From: Nesterenkonia sandarakina | GTDB lineage: Bacteria; Actinomycetota; Actinomycetes; Actinomycetales; Micrococcaceae | DNA length: 64,000 bases | Assembly: GCF_013410215.1 (NCBI RefSeq) | Contig: NZ_JACCFQ010000001.1 | Coordinates: 1,798,001-1,862,000 of the forward strand | Direction of reading: 5' to 3' | Shown here: in pieces, positions 35,196 through 43,671 of the stretch | Position numbering within the stretch: position 1 is the stretch's first letter | How the letters are laid out: every line of letters begins with the position of its first letter | Program-made: the position numbers and the translations under genes | The notes under the pieces: model-generated | The model's database searches: none | Seen by the model: only the letters and a program-made list of their open reading frames with translations | Told to the model about the DNA's origin: nothing

Positions 35196-35465
35196 ATGGC
35201 TTTAGATCCCGCTGTCAAGCAGGAGATCATCAAGGAGTACGCGACCGCCGAGGGTGACACCGGTTCACCCGAGGTCCAGGTTGCGGTTCTGACGCGTCGG
35301 ATCTCCGACCTCACCGAGCACCTGAAGGTGCACAAGCATGACCACCACACCCGTCGTGGTCTGATGATCCTGGTGGGTCGCCGTCGTCGTCTGCTGAAGT
35401 ACCTTGCTGCTACGGACATCGAGCGCTACCGTTCGCTGATCAAGCGTCTCGGTATTCGCCGATGA
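35196..35465 (+). CDS. rpsO: 30S ribosomal protein S15
   Basis: 89 residues, standard length. Family-typical [17 protein letters not shown] (about 21-37), [25 protein letters not shown] (about 46-70) and the [12 protein letters not shown] end. Binds the 16S rRNA central domain. Preceded by AAAGGAG. Followed by a strong terminator-like hairpin, then pnp. Confidence 0.97.
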   Translation: MALDPAVKQEIIKEYATAEGDTGSPEVQVAVLTRRISDLTEHLKVHKHDHHTRRGLMILVGRRRRLLKYLAATDIERYRSLIKRLGIRR

Positions 35466-35501
35466 GCTTCAGCGTCAAACGCTGATCACCAAGCAACGAA
35501 T

Positions 35502-35550
35502 CAGGCGGCTCCTCACACGGTCTTCATGGCCGTAGGAGCCGCCTGCTTTG
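35502..35550 (+). terminator. Terminator-like hairpin after rpsO
   Basis: CAGGCGGCTCCT (35502-35513) pairs perfectly with AGGAGCCGCCTG (35534-35545), 20-nt loop, followed by CTTTG. Located 36 bases after the rpsO stop; likely ends or attenuates rpsO transcription ahead of pnp. Confidence 0.75.
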
Positions 35551-35577
35551 TATGCGAGACTAGTGGGTGGCGCACCC

Positions 35578-35708
35578 GCCAGTGAGAGGGATCGAACTCA
35601 TATGTTCCGGTCCTCGGTAGTAGCCTCCGGGAGGCACAGCACGTGCCAGGCCCGTGGGCTTCGATCGATGACCGACCATATGCAAGAAGATTCCTTCCTC
35701 TCACTGGC
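35578..35708 (+). promoter_or_regulatory. Long-range stem-loop in the pnp leader
   Basis: GCCAGTGAGAGG (35578-35589) pairs perfectly with CCTCTCACTGGC (35697-35708), enclosing about 107 nt with internal hairpins (GCCTCC/GAGGC at 35622-35634, AGGCCC/GGGCTT at 35648-35661). It ends 38 bases before the pnp start. In E. coli and Streptomyces an RNase III-cut leader stem controls PNPase synthesis; this structure occupies the same place. Confidence 0.6.
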
Positions 35709-35746
35709 TCGCCAGTAATGCACGCAACTGAGAGGAGACACCTGTC

Positions 35747-37981
35747 ATGCAGGGTCCCGAGATTCACTACACCGAAGCCGTGATCGACAACGGATCATTC
35801 GGTACACGCACCATTTCCTTCGAGACCGGCCGCCTCGCCAAGCAGGCCGCCGGTTCCGTCCTGGTCACCATGGACGACGACACCAGCCTGCTCTCGGCCA
35901 CCTCGGTGGGCAAGTCCCCCCGCGAAGGCTTTGACTTCTTCCCGCTGACCGTCGACGTCGAAGAGCGGATGTACGCCGCGGGACGGATCCCCGGCAGCTT
36001 CTTCCGCCGCGAGGGACGCCCCTCCACCGACGCGATCCTGGCCTGCCGCCTGATCGACCGTCCGCTGCGCCCCGCCTTCAAGAAGGGCATCCGCAACGAG
36101 GTCCAGGTCGTGGAGACCGTTCTCTCGATCAACCCGGATGACCTCTACGACGTGGTCGCCATCAACGGCGCCTCGATGTCCACCCAGCTCTCCGGCCTGC
36201 CGTTCGCCGGCCCGATCGGCGCCGTGCGCGTCGCACTGGTCGACAACGGCTCCGGCGCCCAGTGGGTCGCCTTCCCGAAGCACTCCCAGCTCAAGGACGC
36301 CGTGTTCAACATGGTCGTCGCCGGGCGGGTCGTCGAGGACGACATCGCCGTGCTGATGGTCGAGGCTGAGGCCACCGACGACTCCTGGAAGCTGATCAAG
36401 GAGCAGGGCCGCACCGCGCCCACCGAGGACATCGTCGCCGAAGGCCTGGAAGCGGCAAAGCCGTTCATCAAGGTCCTCTGCGATGCCCAGGCCGACCTGG
36501 CAGCTCGCGCCGCGAAGCCCGCCATCGACCTGCCGACCTTCGTGGACTACGAGGACGACGTCCTCGCCGCCGTGGAGTCCTCCGCCACCGAGCGCCTGAG
36601 CAGCATCTACCAGATCGCTGACAAGCAGGAGCGCGACAACGCGGACGCCGAGCTGAAGGCCGAGGTCCGTGAGGAGCTCGCCGGCGAGGGCAAGCCGTTC
36701 GAGGGTCGCGGCGGCGAAGTCGCCAAGGCCATCGGCGCAGTGACCAAGCAGGTCATCCGCCAGCGCATCCTGCGCGACCAGGTCCGCATCGACGGCCGCG
36801 GCCTGACGGACATCCGTCAGCTCACCGCCGAGGTCGAGGTGCTTCCCCGTGTGCACGGCTCGGCGATCTTCGAGCGCGGCGAGACCCAGATCATGGGTGT
36901 CACCACGCTGAACATGCTCAAGCTCGAGCAGAACATCGACAGCCTGTCGCCGGTGAAGACCAAGCGCTACATGCACAACTACAACTTCCCGCCGTACTCG
37001 GTCGGTGAGACCGGCCGCGTGGGTTCGCCCAAGCGCCGCGAGATCGGACATGGTGCCCTCGCCGAGCGCGCCATCACCCCGGTGCTGCCGACCCGCGAGG
37101 AGTTCCCCTACGCGATCCGCCAGGTCTCCGAGGCGCTGGGCTCCAACGGCTCCACCTCGATGGGCTCGGTCTGCGCCTCGACGCTGTCGATGCTCAACGC
37201 CGGTGTCCCGCTGAAGGCCGCTGTGGCCGGCATCGCCATGGGCCTGGTCTCCGACCAGGTCGACGGTGAGACCCGCTACGCCGCGCTGACCGACATCCTC
37301 GGCGCCGAAGATGCCTTCGGCGACATGGACTTCAAGGTCGCAGGCACCTCCGAGTTCGTCACCGCCATCCAGCTGGACACCAAGCTCGACGGCATCCCGG
37401 CCTCGGTGCTCTCCGCAGCACTGAAGCAGGCCCGCGAGGCTCGGCTGCACATCCTCAGCGTCATGGCCGCCGCCATCGACACCCCGGATGAGATGTCCGA
37501 GTTCGCGCCGCGCATCATCTCGGTGATGGTCCCCGTGGACAAGATCGGCGAGGTCATCGGCCCGAAGGGCAAGATGATCAACCAGATCCAGGAGGACACC
37601 GGCACCGACATCTCCATCGAGGATGACGGCACCGTGCTGATCGGCGCGACCAACGGTGAAGCTGCTGAGGCAGCCCGCGCCGCGGTCAACGCGATCGCCA
37701 ACCCGCAGGTCCCTGAGATCGGCGAGCGGTACCTGGGCACCGTGGTCAAGCTGACCACCTTCGGCGCGTTCATCTCGCTGACCCCGGGCAAGGATGGCCT
37801 GCTGCACATCTCCGAGCTGCGCAAGCTCAACGATGGCAAGCGCGTGGACGACGTCGAGGACGTCGTCGGCGTGGGCCAGCGGATCCAGGTCGAGATCTCC
37901 AAGGTCGATGACCGCGGAAAGCTCAGCCTGGCGCCCGTCGTGGAGGAGGACTCCTCCGAGTCTTCCAACGACGACGCCTGA
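35747..37981 (+). CDS. pnp: Polyribonucleotide nucleotidyltransferase
   Basis: 744 residues. Phosphorolytic 3'-5' exoribonuclease (and, in actinobacteria, RNA tailing enzyme and possible pppGpp synthase GPSI). Two RNase PH domains (about 15-230 and 330-560, the second with [17 protein letters not shown]), an all-alpha linker, a KH domain ([18 protein letters not shown], about 600-617) and an S1 domain ([17 protein letters not shown], about 663-679). Preceded by GAGAGGAG and a long structured leader. Confidence 0.97.
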   Translation: MQGPEIHYTEAVIDNGSFGTRTISFETGRLAKQAAGSVLVTMDDDTSLLSATSVGKSPREGFDFFPLTVDVEERMYAAGRIPGSFFRREGRPSTDAILACRLIDRPLRPAFKKGIRNEVQVVETVLSINPDDLYDVVAINGASMSTQLSGLPFAGPIGAVRVALVDNGSGAQWVAFPKHSQLKDAVFNMVVAGRVVEDDIAVLMVEAEATDDSWKLIKEQGRTAPTEDIVAEGLEAAKPFIKVLCDAQADLAARAAKPAIDLPTFVDYEDDVLAAVESSATERLSSIYQIADKQERDNADAELKAEVREELAGEGKPFEGRGGEVAKAIGAVTKQVIRQRILRDQVRIDGRGLTDIRQLTAEVEVLPRVHGSAIFERGETQIMGVTTLNMLKLEQNIDSLSPVKTKRYMHNYNFPPYSVGETGRVGSPKRREIGHGALAERAITPVLPTREEFPYAIRQVSEALGSNGSTSMGSVCASTLSMLNAGVPLKAAVAGIAMGLVSDQVDGETRYAALTDILGAEDAFGDMDFKVAGTSEFVTAIQLDTKLDGIPASVLSAALKQAREARLHILSVMAAAIDTPDEMSEFAPRIISVMVPVDKIGEVIGPKGKMINQIQEDTGTDISIEDDGTVLIGATNGEAAEAARAAVNAIANPQVPEIGERYLGTVVKLTTFGAFISLTPGKDGLLHISELRKLNDGKRVDDVEDVVGVGQRIQVEISKVDDRGKLSLAPVVEEDSSESSNDDA

Positions 37982-38024
37982 TCAGCTCCTGCTGAGATAG
38001 CTTCAGCCCACGGGCTGAGCCACT

Positions 38025-38074
38025 AAGACGGCCGGCGAGGTTCCCTTCCCAGGGGCCTCGCCGGCCGTCTTTGT
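38025..38074 (+). terminator. Rho-independent terminator after pnp
   Basis: A perfect 16-bp stem (arms 38025-38040 and 38056-38071, AAGACGGCCGGCGAGG and its complement) with a 15-nt loop and a T-rich end (CTTTG). A smaller AGCCC/GGGCT hairpin precedes it at 38005-38016. Placed 44 bases after pnp. Confidence 0.88.
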
Positions 38075-38190
38075 GCGTGCGGGCAGGGGCTCTGGGTCGG
38101 GTTTCTGTGCCCCTCGTCCGGTGCGCCTCATCTGGCACGCGGCGTCCTGTGCGCCCCGACGGGTGCGCCACTCGTGGAGTGCCCATCTCG

Positions 38191-38264
38191 CATCCATTGT
38201 GCAATTCTGGGGACGTTTCGCCCGTTTTGCGCCGTGAAACTCCCCAAAATTGCACATTCGATGG
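38191..38264. repeat. Second palindrome family, copy 1
   Basis: Left arm CATCCATTGTGCAATTCTGG with GGA following; the right arm TCCCCAAAATTGCACATTCG ends in ATGG. TGTGCAATT-TGGGGA pairs with one mismatch, and an inner GTTTC/GAAAC step continues the stem. Lies in the 559-base gap between convergent pnp and the MFS gene. Shares the outer arm with copy 2. Confidence 0.75.
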
Positions 38265-38340
38265 CAGGCTCGCAGTGTGCCCTCCGCGAAGCAGCTCACC
38301 GGCGCCAGCGCTTAGAGACCCACTTGGAGGCCCCAGCGCG

Positions 38341-38415
38341 CGTCCATTGTGCAATGTGAACGCTCCCCGGGCCGGAATCTCCGGAAAAACCTGCACAGAT
38401 TGCACAATGGATGCG
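38341..38415. repeat. Second palindrome family, copy 2
   Basis: Left arm CGTCCATTGTGCAAT (38341-38355) pairs with ATTGCACAATGGATG (38399-38413), one mismatch in 15. The centre differs from copy 1 and has its own small hairpin (CCGGA/TCCGG). The conserved outer arm in two tandemly placed elements suggests a repeat family. Confidence 0.75.
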
Positions 38416-38439
38416 ACGGATCAGGAGTCGGGCGGGGAG

Positions 38440-38500
38440 CCGGGGCGTCCCGAGGGGGTGCGGCCGGGTGCCAGGGCGTCCCGAGGGGGGTGGCCGGGTG
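38440..38500. repeat. Two-unit ~30-bp tandem repeat
   Basis: Units of 31 and 30 bases (38440-38470 and 38471-38500) share GGGCGTCCCGAGGGGG and end GGCCGGGTG. They lie just downstream of the MFS gene stop. The remaining gap sequence (38080-38190, 38265-38340) shows no gene. Confidence 0.65.
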
Positions 38501-38540
38501 GGGTCAGTCCTGGCGTGCGACCGGGGGTCAGTGCGGCAGG

Positions 38541-39887
38541 TCAGTCCTGGGAGTAGTCCCTGGCGTTGCTCACCCAGAGGGCGTTGCCGACCGCGGCGAA
38601 GAGGATCAGCAGCGCCGCCACCAGGGGGACGACGGCGGAGGCCTGGGTGCCGAGGTTCTCTGCGATGAACCCGGTGATCGCCGAGGAGGAGGACTGCCCG
38701 ATCACGATCGCGGTGGTCAGCATGGACATCACGGTGGTGGAGCGCCCGCGCGGGCTGCGCTCGGCCACCAGGCTGAACTGGGTGACCAGGGTGGGGCCGA
38801 TGCCCACGCCCATCACCAGCAGGACCAGGATCAGTACCGGCAGGGCCGAGGCGAACTGCAGCCCGATGGTTCCCAGCAGCAGCACGCCGCCGAAGCTGAG
38901 CCAGCGGGCCTGCAGGGTGAAGCTGGCGGGGAACAGGGCGGCGGCGAGGGCGAAGATCGCTGAGCCGATGCCCATCGCCCCGTAGACCAGCCCGGCGCGT
39001 TCGGCATAGCCCAGATCGGCCATGAACGAGGTCAGCGTGGTCAAGGTGGAGCCGAAGATCAGTCCGATGCCCAGCGCGCCGGCCAGCAGGACCAGCAGCC
39101 TCGGGGCGAACAGCGCGGCCACCGGGGCAGGTTCCCGGTGCGTGGCGGCGTTCTTGGGCACCGCCTCGGCAGTGGGGTGCAGCGCGAAGCTGATCAGGAA
39201 GCACAGCGTGAGGACCGCGGCACCGATCATCGGGGCCGCACCGCCCAGGCTGGCCGCGAGCAGGCCCACAATCACTGGGCCGAAGACGAATGTGATCTCA
39301 TCGGCGGCAGACTCATACGCCATTGTCGAGTTCATCGTCATCTGCTGCCTGGCCGGGGGCAGCTGGCGGAAGATCACGCCCACCAGCCGGCTGCGGGACA
39401 TCGGCGGGACCTGCGGGGCGGTGGCCCCGACCAGGAACGCCGAGGCCAGCACGGCCCAGGTGTCCAGCGGGCTGTAGACCACCCAGGCCATCCCCAGCAG
39501 CGAGAGGCTGCTGGCGGAGCCGGCGATCAGCAGCACTCGGCGCTGACCCCAGCGGTCCGCGGCGGCGCCGATGAGCGGGCCGAAGATCGCGGTGCCCAGT
39601 CCCACCATGGCCGAGGTCAGACCGCCCAGGCTGATCGAGTCCCGGGCCGCCACCACCAGGGTCAGCACCCCGACCACCATCATCGCGTAGGGGAAGCGCG
39701 CCAACAGGGCCACCGGGAAGTAGGCCGGGCCGACCGCGCCGCGCAGCGTCAGCCGCGGCTCGGCGTCGGGAAAGCGGGGGGCCGCGGAGCTGGGTTCGGC
39801 CGTCGGGTCCCGATCCGGCGCGGTCTGCGGATCCGTGGCGGGCGGCTGGGCGACGTCGTCGTTCCTCGCGGGCGTGTTCGCGGGCAT
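38541..39887 (-). CDS. MFS transporter
   Basis: 448-residue major facilitator with about 12 helices after a ~50-residue Pro/Ala/Asp-rich N-terminal tail. The loop 2-3 motif GAAADRWGQRRVLLIAG (about 115-131) is the MFS signature; a second-half counterpart is weaker. Probable drug or metabolite exporter, substrate unknown. Start ATG 39887 is preceded by GGAGG. It is divergent from the sulfur operon. Its leader carries a strong hairpin (39934-39968). Confidence 0.88.
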   Translation of the reverse strand: MPANTPARNDDVAQPPATDPQTAPDRDPTAEPSSAAPRFPDAEPRLTLRGAVGPAYFPVALLARFPYAMMVVGVLTLVVAARDSISLGGLTSAMVGLGTAIFGPLIGAAADRWGQRRVLLIAGSASSLSLLGMAWVVYSPLDTWAVLASAFLVGATAPQVPPMSRSRLVGVIFRQLPPARQQMTMNSTMAYESAADEITFVFGPVIVGLLAASLGGAAPMIGAAVLTLCFLISFALHPTAEAVPKNAATHREPAPVAALFAPRLLVLLAGALGIGLIFGSTLTTLTSFMADLGYAERAGLVYGAMGIGSAIFALAAALFPASFTLQARWLSFGGVLLLGTIGLQFASALPVLILVLLVMGVGIGPTLVTQFSLVAERSPRGRSTTVMSMLTTAIVIGQSSSSAITGFIAENLGTQASAVVPLVAALLILFAAVGNALWVSNARDYSQD

Positions 39888-39933
39888 GGTGGTGATCCTC
39901 CGGTGTCGGCTCTGTCGTGCTCAGTGCCGCCTT

Positions 39934-39968
39934 GACCCGCAGCGGCGCCTCGGGGCGCCGGTCGGGTC
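39934..39968 (-). promoter_or_regulatory. Strong hairpin in the MFS gene leader
   Basis: CGGCGCC-TCGG-GGCGCCG (39943-39960) is extended by GACCCG (39934-39939) with CGGGTC (39963-39968). It begins just downstream of the predicted promoter and ends about 47 bases before the MFS ATG, so it would form at the 5' end of the mRNA. May protect the transcript or act in attenuation. Confidence 0.5.
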
Positions 39969-39971
39969 AGG

Positions 39972-40000
39972 TAGATACACAAGATTGCTGCTCGCGTCCA
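39972..40000 (-). promoter_or_regulatory. Predicted MFS gene promoter
   Basis: On the minus strand TGGACG (40000-39995) and TATCTA (39977-39972) are separated by 17 bases, a reasonable -35/-10 pair. The start site would fall at the base of the leader hairpin. Confidence 0.4.
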
Positions 40001-40134
40001 CGCGCGGGCCGCCTGGGGCAGGACCGGGGGAGGGCAGGTCTCCAGCGTACCGGGTGATGTTTCGTCCTCGTGAACTTCGTCTCTCATCTCACACCCGATG
40101 CAGCCAGGACTCGCGTAGAGACTCTCGGATTTGT

Positions 40135-40182
40135 ATACCCCAGGGGGTATGTGTCAGAGTAGCTGCATACCCCCTGGGGTAT
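40135..40182. promoter_or_regulatory. Two CsoR/CstR-type operators
   Basis: ATACCCCAGGGGGTAT (40135-40150) and ATACCCCCTGGGGTAT (40167-40182) are near-perfect palindromes, each the inverse complement of the other, 32 bases apart centre to centre. Their pattern matches the G/C-tract operators of CsoR-family repressors. They lie 32-79 bases before the first sulfur gene, and a CsoR/CstR protein is encoded as the last gene of the operon. Confidence 0.85.
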
Positions 40183-40213
40183 CCGCAGACTTTCAAGGAA
40201 GGGGAGCGATCTC

Positions 40214-41605
40214 ATGCTTCTGGAACGGATCTATGACGAGGACCTGGCGCAGGCCAGCTACTTCATCGGCTGCCAGGCCAAGGGCGAGGCGATCGTGATC
40301 GACGCCCGCCGCGATGTCAGCGAGTACTTCGAGTTGGCCCAGCGTCACGGCATGCGGATCACCGCAGTGGCCGAGACCCACATCCACGCTGACTACCTCT
40401 CCGGCACCCGCGAGCTCGCGGCGGCCGCGAACGCGCAGGCCTGCGTTTCAGGTGAGGGTGGCGAGGACTGGCAGTACGGCTTCGACGCCACCCGGCTGAG
40501 CCACGGAGACACCATTACCCTGGGCAACATCACCATCGAGGCGCGCCACACGCCCGGCCACACCCCGGAGCACCTGGTGTTCCTGGTGACCGACGGTGCG
40601 TTCTCCGACGCGCCCGGCTACATGATCTCCGGGGACTTCGTCTTCGCAGGAGACCTCGGCCGCCCCGACCTGCTCGACGAGGCCGCCGGGGGAGTCGACA
40701 CCCGCTTCGAAGGTGCCAAGCAGCTCTACCGCAGCCTCAAGGAGCAGTTCCTCACGCTGCCCGATCACGTGCTGGTCTACCCCGGACATGGCTCCGGCAG
40801 CGCCTGCGGCAAGGCACTGGGCGCGCTGCCCGCCACCACGGTGGGCTACGAGCGGGCCAACGCATGGTGGTCCAAGCACCTGGCCGCCGACGACGAGCAG
40901 GGCTTCATCGATGAGCTCCTCGACGGTCAGCCCGACGCCCACGCCTACTTCGGTCGGATGAAGCGCGAGAACAAGGAAGGCCCCGCAGTGCTGGGTCCGC
41001 TGGAGACCCTGCCGGTGTTCACCTCGGACCAGGTGCGCAGCGCCCTGGAGGAGGACCGGGCGATCTTCGTCGACACCCGGTCCCACACCGAGGTCAAGCA
41101 GGGCACCGTGGTGGGGGCGCTGAACATCCCCGCCGGTGGCAAGGCCGCCAGCTTCGGCGCCTGGGCCTATGACCCGGAGACCGAGTCCAAGCCGCTGATC
41201 CTGCTGGCGCCTGACCAGGAGACGGCCGAGACCATGCGCCGCCACCTGATGCGGGTGGGCATCGACGCGGTGAAGGGCTACACCATCAGCCTGGCTGATC
41301 TGCCGCAGACCCAGCCGGCCACCATCACCCCCGCGGAGCTTCAGGACTTCGAACCAGCGCTGCTGCTGGATGTGCGCAACAAGTCCGAGCACGCGGAAGG
41401 CCACGTCCCCGGATCCAAGCAGCTCAGCGCCGGCCGGGTGCTCTGGCACCAGGACCAGCTGCCGGCCTCGGGTCCGATCGTCACCTACTGCCAGTCCGGA
41501 GTCCGGAACTCGGTGGCCGCCAGCGCGCTGCGCCGGCAGGGTCACGACGTCCGTGAGCTCGTCGGCAGCTATGCCGGCTGGTCGGACTGGAACACATCAC
41601 ACTGA
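40214..41605 (+). CDS. Persulfide dioxygenase-rhodanese fusion (CstB-like)
   Basis: 463 residues. The N-terminal metallo-beta-lactamase-fold domain has THIHADYLSG (about 56-65) and HTPGHTPEHLVF (about 112-123), the ETHE1/Blh mononuclear iron pattern. It is followed by a rhodanese domain without a catalytic Cys (about 270-365) and a C-terminal rhodanese with active Cys426 in TYCQSGVRNS. This is the layout of CstB-like enzymes, which oxidise low-molecular-weight persulfides and transfer sulfur to give thiosulfate. Preceded by two CsoR/CstR operators. Function is inferred from architecture and operon. Confidence 0.88.
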   Translation: MLLERIYDEDLAQASYFIGCQAKGEAIVIDARRDVSEYFELAQRHGMRITAVAETHIHADYLSGTRELAAAANAQACVSGEGGEDWQYGFDATRLSHGDTITLGNITIEARHTPGHTPEHLVFLVTDGAFSDAPGYMISGDFVFAGDLGRPDLLDEAAGGVDTRFEGAKQLYRSLKEQFLTLPDHVLVYPGHGSGSACGKALGALPATTVGYERANAWWSKHLAADDEQGFIDELLDGQPDAHAYFGRMKRENKEGPAVLGPLETLPVFTSDQVRSALEEDRAIFVDTRSHTEVKQGTVVGALNIPAGGKAASFGAWAYDPETESKPLILLAPDQETAETMRRHLMRVGIDAVKGYTISLADLPQTQPATITPAELQDFEPALLLDVRNKSEHAEGHVPGSKQLSAGRVLWHQDQLPASGPIVTYCQSGVRNSVAASALRRQGHDVRELVGSYAGWSDWNTSH

Positions 41606-41661
41606 CCCGCGTGTTCTGCTCGTAGCAGGACATCCATCTCTTGAGAGGAACCACCCGCCCT

Positions 41662-42333
41662 ATGGCACCGAACACCACCAGCACCCCGAGCCCGACGACG
41701 ACGGCGGCCGCATCCCCGATGAGCCCCACCGAGCTGGCCGAGAAGCTGCGCTCACCGAGCACCCCGCTGCTCGTCGACGTGCGCACCCCCGCGGAGCACG
41801 AATCGCTGCGGGTCCCCGGGTCCCACAACGTTCCCCTGGACCTGCTGCAGAAGAACAAGGAGACCCTGGCCGAGCAGTTCACCGGGGAGATCGTGCTGAT
41901 CTGCCAGACCGGCAACCGCGCCAACCAGGCCCTGCAGCACTTGCGCGCTGCAGGAGTGGACACGGCGCGGGTGCTCGACGGCGGCGTCGTCGCGCTGGAG
42001 GCCTCGCACCGGGACCACACCGAGCGTGGCCGGCAGCGCTGGGCGATGGACCGACAGGTCCGGATGGTCGCCGGTTCGCTGGTGCTCACCGGTTTTCTCG
42101 GCGGCAAACTGATCTCTCCGAGGGTCGGCTACCTGGCCGGGGCCATCGGTGCCGGGCTGACCTTCTCCGCGCTGACCGATTCCTGCGCGATGGCGGCGGC
42201 GCTGAACAAGATGCCGTGGAACAAGGTGGAGGCTGATCCGACCGTGGAGAAGTTGCTCGCCGAGATTCCCCGCTCCACCGCGATTCAGGCCGGCCGCGCC
42301 CAGGGAGCCCAGACTCAGGCGTCGCGGGGGTGA
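41662..42333 (+). CDS. Rhodanese with DUF2892-type membrane tail
   Basis: 223 residues. A Ser/Thr/Pro-rich start, a rhodanese domain (about 20-125) with active Cys81 in LICQTGNRANQ, then a membrane part (about 135-190) with RWAMDRQVRMVAGSLVLTGF, the DUF2892 (YgaP-like) pattern, and a short tail. It probably passes sulfane sulfur at the membrane. ATG 41662 with AGAGGA upstream is preferred over TTG 41641. It overlaps the permease start (GTGA). Confidence 0.85.
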   Translation: MAPNTTSTPSPTTTAAASPMSPTELAEKLRSPSTPLLVDVRTPAEHESLRVPGSHNVPLDLLQKNKETLAEQFTGEIVLICQTGNRANQALQHLRAAGVDTARVLDGGVVALEASHRDHTERGRQRWAMDRQVRMVAGSLVLTGFLGGKLISPRVGYLAGAIGAGLTFSALTDSCAMAAALNKMPWNKVEADPTVEKLLAEIPRSTAIQAGRAQGAQTQASRG

Positions 42334-43172
42334 GCGGGGGCCTGATCCTGGCGATGGTCCTGGCCGTCGGGATCGGCATCTCGCTGGGTCTGCTCGGCGG
42401 CGGCGGCACCATCCTCGCCGTCCCGCTGCTGACCTACGTGGCCGGGATGCCGCCGAAGGAGGCGATCGCCGCGTCGATGTTCATCATCGGGGTGACCTCC
42501 GCGGTGAGCGTGGTGGCTCACGCCAGGCGCGGGAACGTGCAGTGGCGGACCGGCTTCATCTTCGGAGCTGCCGCCATGGCCGGAGCCTTCGGCGGTGGCC
42601 TGTTGGGTAGCCGGCTGCCCAGCGCGGTGCTGATGGTGGCCTTCGGCGTGATGATGGTGGCCACCGCCCTGGCCATGATCCTGGACCGCCGGGCGCAGGC
42701 CGCCGCCGGACCACGGAAGAAGTTGCCGCTGACCAAGATCCTCCTCGAGGGCCTGGTGGTGGGTCTGGTGACCGGCATGGTCGGCGCCGGGGGAGGGTTC
42801 CTGGTGGTCCCGGCGCTGGTGCTGCTGGGCGGGCTGGCGATGCCCGCCGCTGTGGGCACCTCGCTGCTGATCATCTCGATGAAGTCCTTCACCGGACTCG
42901 CCGGGTACCTGACATCGGTGAGCATCGACTGGGGTCCGGTGCTGATGATCACCGGGATCACGGTGATCGGCGCGCTGATCGGCACCGCCTTCGGCAAGCA
43001 CGTTCCCGAGAAGGCGCTGAAGAAGGCCTTCGGATACCTGGTGCTGGCCATGGGAATCGTGGTGTTACTCCAGGAGCTGCCGTTGATCGTGGGACTGGGA
43101 GCAGGCGCGGTGATCCTCGCGCTGCTCGGGACCCTGTTGTACCGCCAGCGCCGAGTGCAGCTGGCATCATAG
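42330..43172 (+). CDS. TauE/SafE sulfite/thiosulfate permease
   Basis: 280 residues, about eight helices, in two pseudo-repeats: GLLGGGGTILAVPLLTYVAG (about 15-34) and GMVGAGGGFLVVPALVLLGG (about 149-168). GTG start overlaps the rhodanese stop. In persulfide operons such permeases are thought to export sulfite or thiosulfate made by the dioxygenase-rhodanese; that role is inferred here from context. Confidence 0.88.
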   Translation: MSGGLILAMVLAVGIGISLGLLGGGGTILAVPLLTYVAGMPPKEAIAASMFIIGVTSAVSVVAHARRGNVQWRTGFIFGAAAMAGAFGGGLLGSRLPSAVLMVAFGVMMVATALAMILDRRAQAAAGPRKKLPLTKILLEGLVVGLVTGMVGAGGGFLVVPALVLLGGLAMPAAVGTSLLIISMKSFTGLAGYLTSVSIDWGPVLMITGITVIGALIGTAFGKHVPEKALKKAFGYLVLAMGIVVLLQELPLIVGLGAGAVILALLGTLLYRQRRVQLAS

Positions 43173-43205
43173 AGATGGACCAGTGCGAGAAGCAGGGAGA
43201 GAGCG

Positions 43206-43484
43206 ATGAGAGAAGCCGATCCGGAGACCCAGCGCAAGATCGTGAACCGACTCAAGCGGGCCCGCGGGCAGCTGGACTCGGTGATCAACGCCGTGGAGAA
43301 CGGCGGCAGCTGCCGCGACGTGGTCACTCAGCTCGCAGCGGTGTCCACCGCCCTGGACCGTGCCGGGTTCAGCGTGGTCTCCTCCGCGATGCAGTTCTGC
43401 GTCACCGAACCTGAACGTGCGGCAGAGACCGAAGACGGACTGACGGTGGAGGAGCTCGAGAAGCTGTTCCTCTCGCTCTCCTGA
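43206..43484 (+). CDS. CsoR/CstR family repressor, persulfide-sensing type
   Basis: 92-residue all-helical DUF156 repressor. Cys36 (NGGSCRDV) and Cys65 (AMQFCV) correspond to the two CsoR cysteines, but the position of the copper-ligand His (four residues before Cys65) is Ala61. Loss of that His with both Cys kept is the CstR pattern, which senses persulfides through a Cys-Cys polysulfide link instead of copper. It is the last gene of the sulfur operon, followed by a strong terminator; it probably represses at 40135-40182. Confidence 0.9.
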   Translation: MREADPETQRKIVNRLKRARGQLDSVINAVENGGSCRDVVTQLAAVSTALDRAGFSVVSSAMQFCVTEPERAAETEDGLTVEELEKLFLSLS

Positions 43485-43525
43485 GCTGAGAAGCGCGCCC
43501 GAGATGCGGGTGAGTGAGCGGTGAG

Positions 43526-43560
43526 AAGGGGGCCCTGGCTGATGCCAGGGCCCCCTTTGT
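43526..43560 (+). terminator. Rho-independent terminator of the sulfur operon
   Basis: A perfect 14-bp stem, AAGGGGGCCCTGGC (43526-43539) with its complement at 43544-43557, four-base loop TGAT, then T. Placed 42 bases after the repressor stop. Confidence 0.92.
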
Positions 43561-43601
43561 CGTGCGTGGCCCCGGTTCGAGCCTGGTGTTGACCTGTGAT
43601 G

Positions 43602-43655
43602 TTGGACACGTGGCACAGATCACGCTACAGTTCGGTTAACCGTTTACAGATAACC
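43602..43655 (+). promoter_or_regulatory. Promoter and palindromic operator of the GntR operon
   Basis: TTGGAC (43602-43607), an 18-base spacer and TACAGT (43626-43631) form a good promoter. Directly after, GGTTA (43634-43638) and TAACC (43651-43655) are inverted arms of a 22-base site across the expected transcription start. A GntR/FCD protein begins at 43672, so autoregulation is likely. Confidence 0.55.
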
Positions 43656-43671
43656 GCGTTGGAGGAGTGAG

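Noticed and set aside
35578-35620. tRNA-like sequence (GGGATCGAACTC resembles a T-arm complement)
   Set aside because: No acceptor, D or anticodon stems can be drawn around it; it belongs to the pnp leader stem-loop.
40135-40182. Copper-responsive CsoR regulon
   Set aside because: No copper ATPase or chaperone in the operon, and the repressor lacks the copper-ligand His; sulfur genes argue for persulfide sensing.
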